Of a stretch of 64,000 nucleotides of DNA, positions 10,674 to 22,504 are shown piece after piece. The notes beneath the pieces are model-generated. The model saw nothing but the letters and a program-made list of their open reading frames with translations. It did not search any database and was not told the origin of the DNA. The stretch is from Cydia pomonella (Eukaryota > Arthropoda > Insecta > Lepidoptera > Tortricidae): contig NC_084722.1 in assembly GCF_033807575.1 (NCBI RefSeq), forward strand, positions 3,032,832 through 3,096,831, in the 5' to 3' direction. How positions within the stretch are numbered: the stretch's first letter is position 1; every line of letters starts with the position of its first letter. A program made the position numbers and the translations under genes.

Positions 10674-10924
10674 CTTTATGTATTCAGTAGGCCTCTTCAA
10701 TGGCATCCTAATACCTTTTTATATTGTATGCTAATACACTTAATTTTATGAATATTATAACCCGAGAAAGTGATATATTGTGAAAAATTTCATCTACAAG
10801 ATAAATCGACAACTTATTATCACATCAGCATGGGCAATCCACGGTACCCAATTGAACCACTGTTCCCGCTTGATTTAACTTTGACTCCTCCTACAGCCAA
10901 CCTTGGCCACATCCCTGACCTATT

Positions 10925-11151
10925 GACGACCGGTTTGGCCTAGTGGGTAGTGACCCTGCCTACGAAGCTGATGGTCCCGGGTTCAAATCCTGGTAAGGGC
11001 ATTTATTCGTGTGATGAGCATGGATATTTGTTCCTGAGTCATGGGTGTTTTCTATGTATTTAAGTATAATTATAAAATAAACTATTATATATATATATAT
11101 ATATATATCGTTGTCTAAGTACCCTCAACACAAGCTTTATTGAGCTTACTG
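10925..11151 (+). mobile_element. tRNA-derived SINE, family A
   Basis: Contains A box, B box (GGTTCAAATCC) and body. An expanded (TA)n tract sits at 11087-11106. The 3' end is cut off after GAGCTTACTG. Confidence 0.85.
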
Positions 11152-11321
11152 GAAAGTCCATCTGTCAATTTTTTTGATAAAATGTGTGATGAAAACGTCA
11201 CAATCGCGGCAAGCCACTTAAATTCAATAGAAATTCCATCTCTTCCATCTTTAAAAGATCGATAACTAAACTTAAATGACATGTCAAAATTGACGTTTAT
11301 TTCGATTCCGCTGTGATCCCA

Positions 11322-11540
11322 ATAGGGAGCGTGCATGAACTGTAGGAGGCAGCACAGGAGCCGTCAGATTTTTGGCGCGAGCGTAAATGTGATGTTTATT
11401 GTTCCAATGTAGCCCACAAGATGGCAGCACTTACTATGCACAAGAAAACACGTGACGTGTAAATGTACATGTATATGGTTCCGATTCAGGTCACAAGATG
11501 GCAGACACTCCAACGCGCACGGTCTCTATAAGATCTATCT
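11322..11540 (+). repeat. Dispersed repeat, family K, copy 1
   Basis: Contains GGAGCGTGCATGAACTGTAG, GGAGCCGTCAGATTTTTGGC, CCCACAAGATGGCAGCACT and CACTCCAACGCGCA. All are found in reverse order and strand at 42435-42645. Confidence 0.75.
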
Positions 11541-13292
11541 ATGATATTTCTAAAGTCAAAATGACATTGGTGGCCCGAATCGAAGTGCTTCTGTCATACA
11601 AACAAACGACACGACATACAAACTATATCTAAACCAGAACTTATCGTTATCGTATCTCACACACATATATTTATGTAATCATTTATTTTCATAAGACACC
11701 GTAAGTACATGAAATACAATGAAATATAGTATACTGACTGCCAAACTGCAAAGTACAGTTTGATGGGAGTTAGTTTCGCTCTTGATTATACATATGTGTC
11801 AATAAACACGCTGTATTAGTTCAACTTAATAACTTAAGAATGCAAACTTAATAATTAAACTCTTCTAATTTATTCTATTTAGCCTTCACGGTCAGCAAAG
11901 ACGGGTCCACTTTTTATGGGTTTCCATACTAAATTGACCCCTCTCTAATGCTCCTTAGTCATTTATCTAGTAAATGTTTTTTTTCCACTTGTTATCGTGT
12001 CTTAAAAAAAAAATTCTTACAAAATGTAGTTGAAAGTACGTCAGATGTTTACCCCAATCATACAGAAATCGAGTAAAACGGATGAATCTATATTAAGGTC
12101 GTTTGTTCTAGTATTTAACTCTGCAAGGCCGCACGAAAGTGCCCAAACACTTACGCTGTTACGATTCTATCCGCCACCGTATCAAACTTTCACCTTCATG
12201 CTCAGAATCATTGCCAACTTACACAAAACATACCCAAAAAATACCATAACCTTTATTTGTTACTACTTAAGAGCTAAAACTGCACTTAATCTTCGTTATC
12301 CACGGCATTTGACGTGGGAGATGTGTTAAATCTTTTTAAAGATGGCTAACTGTCAAATTGACGGGTAATTTGTTTTTCAAAAGACGAAGGCGCGTACCTA
12401 TTGTGCCGTTATTGAGCGTGATACTCTATTGTCGATTGGCGTATTGAGAACAATTAAGTTAATTTATTGATGGTTTTCGTGAGACGTAATGAAGATTCTT
12501 TGTCGTATTTAAGTTTGTAACTTGATTTTGTATTATAGATATAATTGTTTTCGTATCGGTAAAATTATTGTTAAAATACAAGGATTTGTTGAGTACGGAT
12601 AAAACGACGGCCTGTTATAGACGGGTCATAGACATTTTATTGTATATTTTTTGCCAAGAATTCGCCTTTTCGCTGGCTTGCCACTCCGGTCTCCACCGAC
12701 GAACAGCGAACAGCTACCAAATTCCTGGATTAAGTAATAACTGTTCTACAGTACACCAAACATATACATTACCATTATATACCATATTCCGTACTCTTAG
12801 TCCATTAGTATAAATTTACTGTATCAAAAATAATTTGAGTTTTTTTTAAATATCTTCTTCAATATTTTCCGATCGGAAAACTCTCTAGGTCAAAATATAC
12901 AATTATCACTTATCATAGTACATCACTCGGTTATGTTATCAGCTTTCTACTCTACATAATACGATAATCGAGCTAATGTCACCGATTAGCAGGCAACTGT
13001 CATTGCTTGCGTGTAATTGTCACTTTTCTACTAAGTAATTGTTGCGTTGTGGGTCGGCTAACAGGAACGAAACGGTAGTGTTCGGGTTAATCTAGATGTC
13101 TGATTAAAAATTTCTTCACATTGAAACTGTCTTAGTGCCAGTTATGGTTAACAATCGCTAAATCTTATTGTCTTGGAAATTTCGTTAGTCATTGCTGAGT
13201 GGCTTCGATCAATTCGTCAATTATGGTTGATGTAGATTGTCATAGGTATTTAGTGTACAATTACATATGTATCAAATGAACGTACTGTGTGC
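11541..13292. other. No recognised feature
   Basis: A 99-codon frame at 12030-12329 and an 81-codon frame at 12568-12813 have no family motif, Kozak context or neighbouring exon, and I treat them as chance. No repeats were recognised. Confidence 0.4.
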
Positions 13293-13365
13293 AGGGCCGG
13301 ATTTAGGGGAGGGCAACCGGGGCTACTGCCCCGGGCCTCCACAAAAGAGGGGCCCCCCACAATAG
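13293..13365. mobile_element. hAT-like element end fragment
   Basis: Begins CAGGGCCGGATTTAGGGG followed by GC-rich runs (CTGCCCCGGGCCTCC, GGGGCCCCCC). This is similar in layout to the terminus of the hAT-like element at 53055. Only one end is visible. Confidence 0.45.
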
Positions 13366-13564
13366 AGAATTCGGTAAATTTACCATTTGTGTGATGTTTT
13401 CTTAACCGGAGCTAACCCTTAGCTGTACTCCGCTGGGAAATATAAAAATATGGATCATACTGAATTTACTTAAAAATTCCCATATGAATTTACCTGTCGT
13501 GTAGACATCCACATCGCGAATAAATGTTACTTATGAATAATCTGGATTAACCATTGCAAAAAAA

Positions 13565-13795
13565 GCGCTGGTGGCCTAGCGGTAGGAGCATGCGACTTGC
13601 AATCCGGAGGTCGCGGGTTCCAACCCCGGCTCGTACCAATGGGTTTTTATGTACGAAATATCATTTGATATTTACCAGTCGCTTGTCGGTGAAGGAAACC
13701 GGATTAATCCCAATAAGGCCTATTTTACCCTCTAGTTTGGAAGGTCAGATGGCAATGGCAGTAGCTTTCATAAAAACTAATGCCTATGCCAATTT
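13565..13795 (+). mobile_element. tRNA-derived SINE, family B
   Basis: Head has A box TGGCCTAGCGG and B box GGTTCCAACCC with an Ala-like anticodon loop (CTTGCAA). The body has ATTTGATATTTACCAGTCGC, then GGTGAAGGAAACC. Other copies lie at 45040, 45379 and 58002, with fragments at 35205 and 49985. Confidence 0.85.
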
Positions 13796-14065
13796 CAATA
13801 TAATTAACAAATCAAAACTATGTTTTTTTTGCTCCAGTCATGATACATATGTATGGCGCCATTAATTTTCAAACTTATAAATATCTATGAAAAATTAAAC
13901 TTAAGCAGCTCTTTGGCTCTTGTTTATGGTAAAATGTTGCTAGCGTTTAAATCTGATAGTAAATACTTGTTTTACAGGATTTGTCTATACCATCCCATAA
14001 CTGGTGCCAGTCCCATCATAGGGGCGTTTACTATACCCGATATTTTAAACCTGACAATACCATTT
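13796..14065 (+). repeat. Dispersed repeat, family D, copy 1
   Basis: Shared words are CTCCAGTCATG, CTTGTTTATGGTAAAATGTTG, TTTTACAGGATTTGT, ACTGGTGCCA and CCCATCATAGGGG-GTTTACT. Copies are at 16505-16770 (inverted) and 32858-33085. The family is not identified. Confidence 0.7.
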
Positions 14066-14511
14066 TATAGTAAACAGCGACCAATCTTCATTGACTGACT
14101 ATCGATGTCGGTCTTTGCAATAAGATCTACTAATTGTCAGTTAAACATGCCGATGGTTAATTATTGTATGTATGTTAGTCTGTAGGTGTTGAAATGTATT
14201 ATGTATCTATGGGTCTTTGTTGCCTGATAATAAATGATTTTTGATTTGATTAGAGAACTGAAATAAATTTCTTAATTTCAAAGGCAATACAGATACAGTA
14301 AAGGCTGCAAGCACAATACCGATGCATTTAGTGGAATAATAGTAAAAAGCGAAACCGCCTCATTCAGGGCGGAACGCCTTTCACTGCCATACGCCATATG
14401 CCATGCTGCAGCATCGGTGCGTCCATAAAACTTGGCTGCCAGCAGCTGCCATTTTCAGGGAACTGGGGGTAGTGAAGGAATTTATAGCCGACATTGCTAT
14501 GGCTTCCTTAA
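14066..14511. other. Spacer with a possible LINE 3' tail
   Basis: Around 14160-14255 a GTATGTATGTTAGT stretch leads to TTGCCTGATAATAAATGATT, reminiscent of a non-LTR 3' UTR. Nothing coding is seen. Confidence 0.3.
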
Positions 14512-14706
14512 CCTTTTCAACGCCAAAGACCACTAAAACGGTCATCGTCCGTCGTGCCCGCGACGCCAATGACCATTAAAAAGGCTATGGCGGACGTTGT
14601 CAAAGCGACTTTCCTACTGTCAGTTAAGCTTCATATTCGCTCTTCACCAGTTAACTTTTTGGCGTCCATGGCATTTCTTGACACGTGTGGAAAAGCGTTC
14701 AAAAGG
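14512..14706. mobile_element. TTAA-type MITE, family F, longer variant
   Basis: Ends CCTTTTCAACGCC and GCGTTCAAAAGG with TTAA on both sides (14508-14511 and 14707-14710). The inside differs from the other two F copies, so this is a relative with the same termini. Confidence 0.75.
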
Positions 14707-14710
14707 TTAA

Positions 14711-15586
14711 GAGGGAAGAATAGTTTTGCGATCCTAGCGAAATAACGGTACTTTTTCTATGAAATTCCATTTCGGGAGAAAACTTTTCCACTACCTAACT
14801 ATCTTAACAAATCACTTTGATTTTAATCTCGATCGCTTCAGCATAATGTACTCTAGGTTTGTAGGTTTCGCTTTAAAAAAAATTGTATTGCAAATATTGA
14901 AAAAAAAGGAAAACCTATAAACCTACTTTTTCATTGTGTCATTAACATACTAAAAAATCATGGAGAATGGAAAATATTTAGAAGTGGAAAAACGTTTTCT
15001 CTTTATGGACGATGACGTGGTATGTTTCCCTCCTAATGCTTGATTAAACTACCCATTTCTTTTTAACAATTACCGTTAGAAAAAGACGGGTAGTCACTTG
15101 GAAGAGTTGTAAGAAAGCAAGTCAAACTTCGGCTTGCCCAACGGCCCCATACCCCATCATCAGATTCTTACCTTACAGTAATGGAACCACTACGAAAGAA
15201 AAACTTATTCGTACTTGCGACCCGCCCCTGCTTCGCACGGGCTACACAAAACCTTAACAAATTGTACACTTAAACCTTCCTCAACAATCATTATATTGAT
15301 AGGTGAAAACCACATAAAAATCCGTTCAGTAGTTTTTGAATTTATCACGAACATACAGACCTACAGACAGATGCAGCGACTTATAAGTGTAGTGATATAT
15401 TTGTGACATGTATTTCAGTTAATAAGAATGATATACCTTTCTTTGATAACGCTTTGGATTAATACTTTAAAAAAGTCAAATCAAAGTGATTTGTTAAGAT
15501 TTAATTAGTGGAAAACGTTTTCTCCCGAAATGAAATTTCATAGAAAAAGTACCGTTATTTCGCTAGGTTCGCAGCTATTCTCCCTT
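14711..15586. mobile_element. TTAA-type non-autonomous element, family E, complete
   Basis: The left arm begins GAGGGAAGAATAGTTTTGCG. The right arm is its inverted counterpart ending CGCAGCTATTCTCCC, and the paired arms run about 110 bp (including CATTTCGGGAGAAAAC against GTTTTCTCCCGAAATG). TTAA is present at both ends. The left TTAA is the right TTAA of the preceding F element, so the two insertions abut. No transposase was recognised; the interior carries another repeat. Confidence 0.75.
15205..15400. repeat. Widespread lepidopteran repeat fragment nested in element E
   Basis: Contains CCTGCTTCGCACGGG, ACCTTCCTCAACAATCA, CATAAAAATCCGTTCAGTAG and GAACATACAGAC, co-linear with 30368-30540. 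Possibly one end of a Helitron-like family, but I did not see a defined terminus. Confidence 0.55.
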
Positions 15587-15795
15587 TTAAAACGAAATAT
15601 TTCGCTGTACAAGTAACTTAAGTAACAAAATGTATGTGGGTAACAAGTGCAACGTAAACTAGGTGAGGTTTGTAAGGTTAACTAAGTTACTGCCATAGGC
15701 GCGGTCCGAAGTGTCTCAACCGCGCGGTGAAATGCCAAACGCTGCACGACTTGCGTATTACCAACGCTTACAAAGGTATTGAAAGGCCTGATATT

Positions 15796-16120
15796 TTATA
15801 AGTCATATGTCCGTAGAATCGATCGGATAAGGAACACAGAGCTGCGCTCCAAAACTGGTATCGCAGATGTGGGTGTGAAGGCCGCCAAGCTCAAATGAGA
15901 TTGAGCGGGACAAATCTGTAGGATGCACCCGGACAGATGGGCCAAAATAGCCACCGAATGGGCACCACAGATCACCCGAGGCAGAGGCAGGCCAAAAACG
16001 AGATAGCGAGACGACCTGGTCTCTTTTTGTGGCGTCTGGCGGGAGCATGCACAAAGCCGTGACGATTGGCGGAAGACAGGGGAGGCCTTCGCCCAGCAGT
16101 GGGACACAATGTAGGCTATT
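15796..16120 (+). pseudogene. LINE reverse transcriptase C-terminal fragment
   Basis: The plus strand reads RNTELRSKTGIADVGVKAAK, then DRWAKIATEWAPQITRGRG, and ends DDWRKTGEAFAQQWDTM. That is the usual C-terminal block of insect endonuclease/reverse-transcriptase LINEs. In-frame stops inside the block show it is dead. Confidence 0.75.
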
Positions 16121-16504
16121 TAAAAAAAAATGTGTATGTGTACGAACAAAAATTATCTCACAGTTGGTCCTTAAATAAAATAAAATTGAATTGATGTCCT
16201 ATTTCTAGGACGACCAATTTTAGTTTAGATTTTTGTTTGTGTGGTAAAACCCTACTTCTATAGAATCTATATTAAAGAAAAAAAATCAAAGAGCGCCGAA
16301 GACTGAGGTTGGTTTTGAACCACCATGTAACCAGCCCCGTAAGCAATAATCCATTTTTTTTTCTCGAGTAACTACTTAAATTATTACTTATATGAATATC
16401 TGGGAGATCTAGCTTTGCTCCGAAAATATATAAAAACTCATAAATACGCGTTTTACCAGAGATAAAATAAGACCTAGCTAGATCGATTTTTCGCACCCGA
16501 AAAC
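16121..16504. other. No recognised feature
   Basis: AT-rich spacer with AAATAAAATAAAATTG near 16175-16190, which could belong to the 3' tail of the preceding LINE fragment. Confidence 0.35.
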
Positions 16505-16770
16505 CTCCATAGTAAACACCCCTGAACCCCTACCCCAATAATCGAACAGGCACCAGTAATGGGATGGTATAGACAAATCCTGTAAAACAAGTATTTACCG
16601 TCAGTTTTTAATCGCTGGGAACATTTTTACTATAAACAAGAGCCAAAGAGCTGCTTTAAGTTTAATTTTTCATTGATATTTGTTAGTTTGAAAATGAATG
16701 GCGCCATACATCGCATGACTGGGGCAAAAAACCACCGTTTTAATTTGTTAATAATATTGAAACCAACCTT
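16505..16770 (-). repeat. Dispersed repeat, family D, inverted copy
   Basis: Reverse complement of the copies at 13796 and 32858 (GTAAACACCCCT, GGCACCAGTAATGG, CAAATCCTGTAAAAC, CATGACTGGGGCAAAA). It ends at AATATTGAAACCAAC directly before a LINE fragment. Confidence 0.7.
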
Positions 16771-16771
16771 A

Positions 16772-17095
16772 AGAACCGTGAGATTGAAGACCTAATGGCT
16801 GAACCTAACATCATGGGAGAAAGTAAAGCCCACAGACTCCGTTGGTTAGGCCACCTTGAGAGAATGGACGAAGATCGGAACGTAAAAAGAGCGTACCTGG
16901 GTCGCCTAGCAGGAGGACGTCCTATCGGACGCCCTAGGTATCGCTGGAGCGACATGGTGGAGGCGGATCTGCGCGAGCTTCGAGTCGACAATTGGCGAGA
17001 GGTCGCACAGGACCGAGAAAAGTGGCGCTGTCTTGTGTCGGAGGCCAAGTCTCATTTTGGGTCGCTGAGCCAACGGAGTAAGTAAGTAAGTATTG
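16772..17095 (+). pseudogene. LINE C-terminal fragment with an (AAGT)n tail
   Basis: One open frame reads RLRWLGHLERMDEDRNVKRA, GGRPIGRPRYRWSDMVEADL and REVAQDREKWRCLVSEAKSHFG. This is the conserved C-terminus of a lepidopteran endonuclease/reverse-transcriptase LINE. It is 5'-truncated and followed by AAGTAAGTAAGTA in place of a poly(A) tail. Related fragments with other tails are at 21098 and 33340. Confidence 0.8.
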
Positions 17096-17408
17096 CAGTA
17101 GCTTTCATTAAATACATAGAAAACATAAACACTCAACTTTTAAAGCGTAAAGCGGTAGAAATTTTACAGGTGGTGAAATATCAAAGATACTCCAAATTTT
17201 CTCTTAAATGTCCCATGATTGATGCCGTTAACATGTGTCTAGCTAAATAGACCATATCTTGATTATTGAAATACCTAAGCGCATACTCATCCCCTTAGCA
17301 CAAATTACCTTATATACTAGTTCTTCCCTTAGAACACAATATGTAAAGCGAAAAGGGTTTATCGGAAGATCACACTATACGGTTTTTCTAAGATAACTCC
17401 TCGGTAAC
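17096..17408. other. No recognised feature
   Basis: Spacer without coding potential or a clear repeat. Confidence 0.4.
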
Positions 17409-17516
17409 AGAGGGTCTACCGCGAACCACGTTCGACGTTTTTCCTCACTGTCGCTGTGTACGTAAGTGTGACAGGGATACAACACGTCGAAGTCGTCGAA
17501 CGTGGTTTGTGGTAGT
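17409..17516. mobile_element. Short foldback MITE, family H, copy 2
   Basis: Arms CTACCGCGAACCACGTTCGAC and GTCGAACGTGGTTTGTGGTAG are inverted and the centre has GTACGTAAGTGTGACAGG. More diverged than the copy at 2775. Confidence 0.75.
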
Positions 17517-17599
17517 AAGTGACTTTCCCCTACAGGCGTATACGGTCTGCTTGATCCGCTACTTTTGATGCTTACTGTACTTAACAACAAACATAATTT

Positions 17600-17880
17600 T
17601 TCTTCGCTTTAATTTTATGATGTGGGGTATCGTTGAATAGGTCTTTAAAAATGAATACGGGTCTCCAACAACTATTTTTGATAAAGTGATTTTTCCAGAA
17701 ACAATCGCTCCTAAAGAAAAAAATATGTGTAAGGATAATCGCTTTCACATAAAAAAAAACCGCATCTAAACCGGTCTATTCGTGGAAGAAGTACGATATG
17801 GCATACAGATAGGCAGACAGACAAGACAGACATTGGTGTCAAACATATACACCCTTGTTTTGCGTCGGGGGTTAAAAACC
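17600..17880. repeat. Fragment of repeat family S
   Basis: ATGTGGGGTATCGTTG, AGGTCTTT and TTTTTGATAAAGTGA match the inside of 35375-36105. The right part has GCAGACAGACAAGACAGAC and GCGTCGGGGGTTAAAAA, a common lepidopteran repeat end. Confidence 0.55.
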
Positions 17881-18411
17881 ATACACAGATACAATTTCAC
17901 TTGAAGATTATCCAAGCATCCTACTGAATTTGATTATAATGTAGAAAATATTTCGAAGGTCCTTATCAGTCATATCATGGCTATCCTTAATAATCTTTCA
18001 TAAGACCTTTTTTTCTACTTTCTCGTCCAGATTGTCGATCCTATTCATTCTGTCTCTGTACAGGGACCCTAGCCCACTAAATTATTATTACTATGGAGAA
18101 GCCATACCAAACAATGAAATTGTCGCAATTACAACCTCTACCCTGCGACCAAAACGTCGTAAGCGACGTAAAATTCAGGGCGCTTACGCGTTTAGGTCGC
18201 CAGATTCACGCTCCGCTTCTATGGTTTGTTGTCAAAATAACAACGGCTCAAAATACTGATTCTCTGTGCCGGTTCTATGCATAGTAATAATAGTTCAATG
18301 GCTTAGCCAAAATGACAATCGTTTATAGAAAACTCAAATCGTAACTTAAATAATGTATGGAAATATCCACGTGACTTTACGTAGCTTCTGTCATCCTGAC
18401 GATGACAGACA
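17881..18411. other. No recognised feature
   Basis: Overlapping short frames at 18032-18284 have no motif. No feature can be supported. Confidence 0.4.
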
Positions 18412-18540
18412 GACAGTCACGCTCCCTCATTGTTGAACCTTTGTGGTTCTAGGCAAATTGGACATGCCATGGCGTAAGTATTGAACAACCAGTATAACTG
18501 GGACCATAGATGATACAACAATCACGGAGCGTGACTGTAT
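18412..18540. mobile_element. Foldback MITE
   Basis: Ends ACAGTCACGCTCCCTCATTG and CAATCACGGAGCGTGACTGT are inverted repeats around a loop of about 80 bp. Confidence 0.7.
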
Positions 18541-19209
18541 ACTTGCAGCTTGCGTTTAGTGTCAAATATATGAACTCTCAATAAACACTTATTTATAAAT
18601 AAACAGGCCCCAATGTAAAGACCAGCCACACTCCCCGAAAACCCATATTGACCTTCCTTTGGCTTGTACCTACCAAAAGCGTACACTCTAGACTCTCTAG
18701 AGGATCCCTACTACTTGTTATTATCAGGAAGAGAAATCCAAATCTAAAATCAGTTGCTGCAATATGCACATGTCAAATGACTCGATCAGGCGATATTCAA
18801 ATGGAATAATCTCCTCTTATCTGACTTGCGGATTGGCTATCGCTGCCCGAATCACTAGATCTGGCGGGTGATTGCACGATTGACTGTTTTCGGAAATGGA
18901 AAATCTGAATTTTTGATGTTGATAGTTGGTTCATTTTAAAAGATTGGTTTAGAAGTAAAATTGTGTGAACTAAATAATTTAAAACTCATAAAAATTCGAC
19001 ACTAATGGCTCAGTTTCATTGGTGGGTAGGGCCCACAAGCTGGTTATGGGAGATTTCCAAAATATGTCAGGCTCGCATTCGAAGAACTGTTTTTATTTCG
19101 TCGATAGGGCCGTATGCGGGATGCGGGGATTTCCAACACACATGCCATTATGAGTTTAACTAGTCGTTATACCACCTTAGGAATGAAATGCAAATAAGTC
19201 TTAGAAATT
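18541..19209. other. No recognised feature
   Basis: No coding or repeat assignment. Confidence 0.4.
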
Positions 19210-19500
19210 CATTTTTGGTACAAGCTTTTTATCGCTGACAGTACGTTTCTTTACCACAAGCCACAGGCAACTAATACACATGAGACAATTCTAAAAACCC
19301 CAAACACAATTAGGCGTGGTTCATGACAGAGTTCCTATGGCCACCTCCCGTCTCCATCATCAGATCAGCTCTATGGTACCATATAATTGCATTGTCACCC
19401 GACTTACATATGTATCCAAATTGTCAGCTCAATTGGAAATCGGGAAGTGGGTCAAATTTAGCTTCCAAGATTTGACCCGCACTAAAACTAACTAACACAC
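19210..19500 (-). repeat. Dispersed repeat, family O, inverted copy
   Basis: AGAGTTCCTATGGCCACCTC, CATCATCAGATCAGCT and CTTCCAAGATTTGACCCGC are reverse complements of words in 6600-6960 and 60210-60440. Confidence 0.65.
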
Positions 19501-19731
19501 ATACTAACAAGGCAAATTAAATAAAATCTTGTAAAAAGTTTAAATAGTTGTTTAGTAGATATTTTGGACGTTGTCAAATTAAAGGTTAAAGGAAATTTAT
19601 GATTATATTTAATATCGTAGCGCACTCAGTATGTTAACGGCAACGGCACTGGCGGGATATTTCATCGATACCTATAAAATTTCTACCGTTTATGCGTTAA
19701 AATTTTAATGGCCTGTTTGTCCTTTATGTTA

Positions 19732-19995
19732 AAATAAATAAATATTATAGGACATTATTACACAAATTGACTAAGTCTCACAGTAAACTCAATAAGGCTG
19801 GTGTTGGGGGTACTTAGACAACGATATATATATATAATATAAATATTTATAAATACTTAAATACATAGAAAACACCCATGAGTAAGGAACAAATATCCAT
19901 GCTCATCACACGAATAAATGCCCTTACCAGGATTTGAACCCGGGACCATCAGCTTCGTAGGCAGGGTCACTACCCACTAGGCCAAACCGGTCGTC
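19732..19995 (-). mobile_element. tRNA-derived SINE, family A, inverted
   Basis: Full-length reverse copy running from AAATAAATATTATAGGACAT to the head CCACTAGGCCAAACCGGTCG. Confidence 0.85.
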
Positions 19996-20184
19996 AAAAT
20001 CCACGATGAAAAGCCTTTTAATTGATAATGTTCATAAACGCATTTGCTACTTATAATTTTGGCTATAATCTTGTCAATATAAATTACGTTACATGTTATA
20101 ATGTATGATGCCTTTAGAGAGCCTACCATGAACATCGAAAATCTAAATTTCGTTATCTGCTTCTCTCTCGTTACATATTCGATC

Positions 20185-20420
20185 CAGCACGGCTAGCACA
20201 TGACGGGCGCGACAGTCGACAGGCGAGAAAATGCCGCGACATAGAGCTTTTTCGCGAATCGGTAGCATAAGACGCGCGCGACAACCCGCTGTCTCGCGGA
20301 CAAATGTCAAAGCGACATAATTTTGTTGTTTGACAGTTCCACGCGGGATACTCTCGAAACTCGTAGCACAAGTGCACTATGGGAGAGAAAATATCCCGCG
20401 TTTCAACGTCAAAAGGAGAG
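20185..20420 (+). repeat. GC-rich repeat, family J, copy 1
   Basis: Begins CAGCACGGCTAGCACATGA and contains repeated CGCG-rich words (GACGCGCGCGAC, CTCGCGG, ATCCCGCG). The start matches the reverse complement of 22680-22697. Possibly one end of an element spanning 20185-22700. Confidence 0.55.
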
Positions 20421-21097
20421 AAACTGTCTTCGAGGCTAGAGGGTCGCGAGAAGCATATTTTGTCGAATTTTTGTTGACTTTGGTCCTAAAAGAAAGTTAA
20501 TTTTCTATATTTTGTATTTATTTCATACTACAGCAATTTTCTGTGTAATTTTAATATGAATACTGAGTTTTATAATTTGTCCGTTAGCTAGGTAGGTAAG
20601 GTGTAGGTACGTGGTATTGCTTTATAACATACCTATTAAGATACCTATATCATGCCGGTAATAACAAAATGATTGTATTTTTTCACATTTACTTGTTTGT
20701 TCTCTTAAGTTAAATGAAAACCCGGCAGAAAAATTAAAAGCCTAAGATTGTGCCACTACATCAACAAAGCAAACAGTTTGATGGCGAGTTGACTGGAGGG
20801 TGATTAATAGAAATTACTTTGTGGAAATCCGTATTAATGGATACAAAAATATTACTTCGCTAATCCACGAAATAATTAAGTGCTAGTCAATCAGTGCTAA
20901 CCCGTTACACTTACACGCGTGTTTTTACAGTCAATGCATGCAACCTCCCACCTAAAAAATATATACGCAAATAGTTAAATAAACCACCACCTAAGTACAA
21001 AAACTCGTCACGTGCTTCAATTGATTGTGGGATATAAACCGCGGTCTTGGGGTTTAATTATAGGTATATCCGGGTACTAATGATTTATAATATGTGT
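20421..21097. other. No recognised feature
   Basis: AT-rich spacer without supportable features. Confidence 0.4.
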
Positions 21098-21345
21098 ACA
21101 AAAACGCACCACCTAGAGAGGATGGGAGAGGATCGTGCTGTGAGAAGAGTGTATGTGGTGCACCCGGGTGGAAAACGTCCGTCTGGGCGTCCCAGATACC
21201 GCTGGAGTGACGAAGTCCTAAAAGACCTGTTCGCCCTCGGAATACCAACTGGCGTGAAGTGGCGTAGGATAGGGCAGAGTGGCGCTCTCTTGCGTCAGAG
21301 GCCAAGATCTTGTTTGGGTCACTGAGCGAGTGAAGTAGTAGTAGT
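21098..21345 (+). pseudogene. LINE C-terminal fragment with a (GTA)n tail
   Basis: Reads HHLERMGEDRAVRRVYVV, then GKRPSGRPRYRWSDEVL, then shifts frame to give SLASEAKILFGSLSE-like residues. It ends in GTAGTAGTAGTAGTAC. Same family as 16772 and 33340, 5'-truncated and frameshifted. Confidence 0.75.
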
Positions 21346-22504
21346 AGTACAAAAACTTTGGAGAAAGCCTTCAGATTGGGTAAGGTCACCTACGCCTACG
21401 GTACTTAGGTACCTATTACTTACCCTAAGTAAGTGTCTAAGTACACTTTTGTTACTATATGCATTATTTTATTATACGCAGATAATAAAATAATGCAAAA
21501 TAATGAATCTGGCAGCCCAACTCAACCTCCACCTTACAAAAGGCCACGGCCGTAATACGAGTATTCTGTAGTTACCACCCTAATGTACGATTCCCACCGA
21601 CTGGCTGGAGTCAGGCCGCACCGGAGCGCATTTTTAATGTGCCTATATATTATATATCGCAGAAGCGATAGAATCCGTCTGGAGGCGTCTCCGCGTCCGC
21701 GAGCAGCCGACCGGCTTGCGGCCACATAAACGTGAAATGCGATCCGACTCCGCCCGTTCGGTGGGAGTCGTAGTAGTCGTACTTAAATCTAAATATCTAA
21801 AAGAGGTCAGAGTAAATAAAATAACTTAATGTTTTTGTGTATTTGCAATATGAGAAAACTTAAAAAACTAACGCTGCATCCATAGATCGCTAAAATACAA
21901 AACACGCAAAAATAACTCATTGTTTTAAACATTCGAGTGTCGTTGTATGGAGTAGGTTCCCAACTTGAGCCCTTCTATGTCCTCCGTGGCAGGATGGCTG
22001 TGCCCAGCAGCAGCATGCTTAGGTATAGGCGCCGTGTTTGATGACAGACTTGTGCATGTCATCAATCTATCTTCAAAGCCAGCGGTGCAGCAACTAGCCA
22101 GCCACAAGGAAGATATGTTGGGGATTATCATGAGATCTTCAGTCTTCTTTGTAAAGATGGTAGCTTATTTGCCAACACTTTCGGGTAATCTCAATTATCT
22201 TAAAAAAACACCAATCATTCGTAAGGAGTGGTATTTAATTATTAGGTAGGTATAATTACCTAAAGATAATTCTTTAGATATAATAATGTACTACAACTTG
22301 TAACGACAAAGCGAATCAAATTATGATTGACACATTGACATTTCCGACTTCAAAATAATATTTGCTATTTCTTTAATCTTAATACTGCGAAAAGGAGACA
22401 AAGTTATCGTGACTAGGGACGTTCCCTTTCTAAAGCTGACTATTCATTATTTTTCCGATTATGTTAGTACCGATTCAGTGTTGCCACGAAAGAAAAGTTT
22501 GTTC
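21346..22504. other. Unassigned DNA with a GC-richer segment at about 21950-22130
   Basis: The segment near 21950-22130 is less AT-rich than its surroundings and is open in both directions (68 and 94 codons). I recognise no family in either reading and see no matching splice partners. It could be an exon or an old retrotransposon piece. Confidence 0.3.

Noticed and set aside
12030..12329. 99-codon open frame
   Set aside because: No family motif, weak start, no splice partner. Length is within chance for AT-rich DNA.
13554..13865. 103-codon open frame
   Set aside because: It is the translation of SINE family B running into repeat family D.
21925..22249. Overlapping open frames on both strands at 22 kb
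   Set aside because: The composition is somewhat coding-like, but neither translation matches a family I know and no splice-consistent neighbours were found. Left as unassigned.
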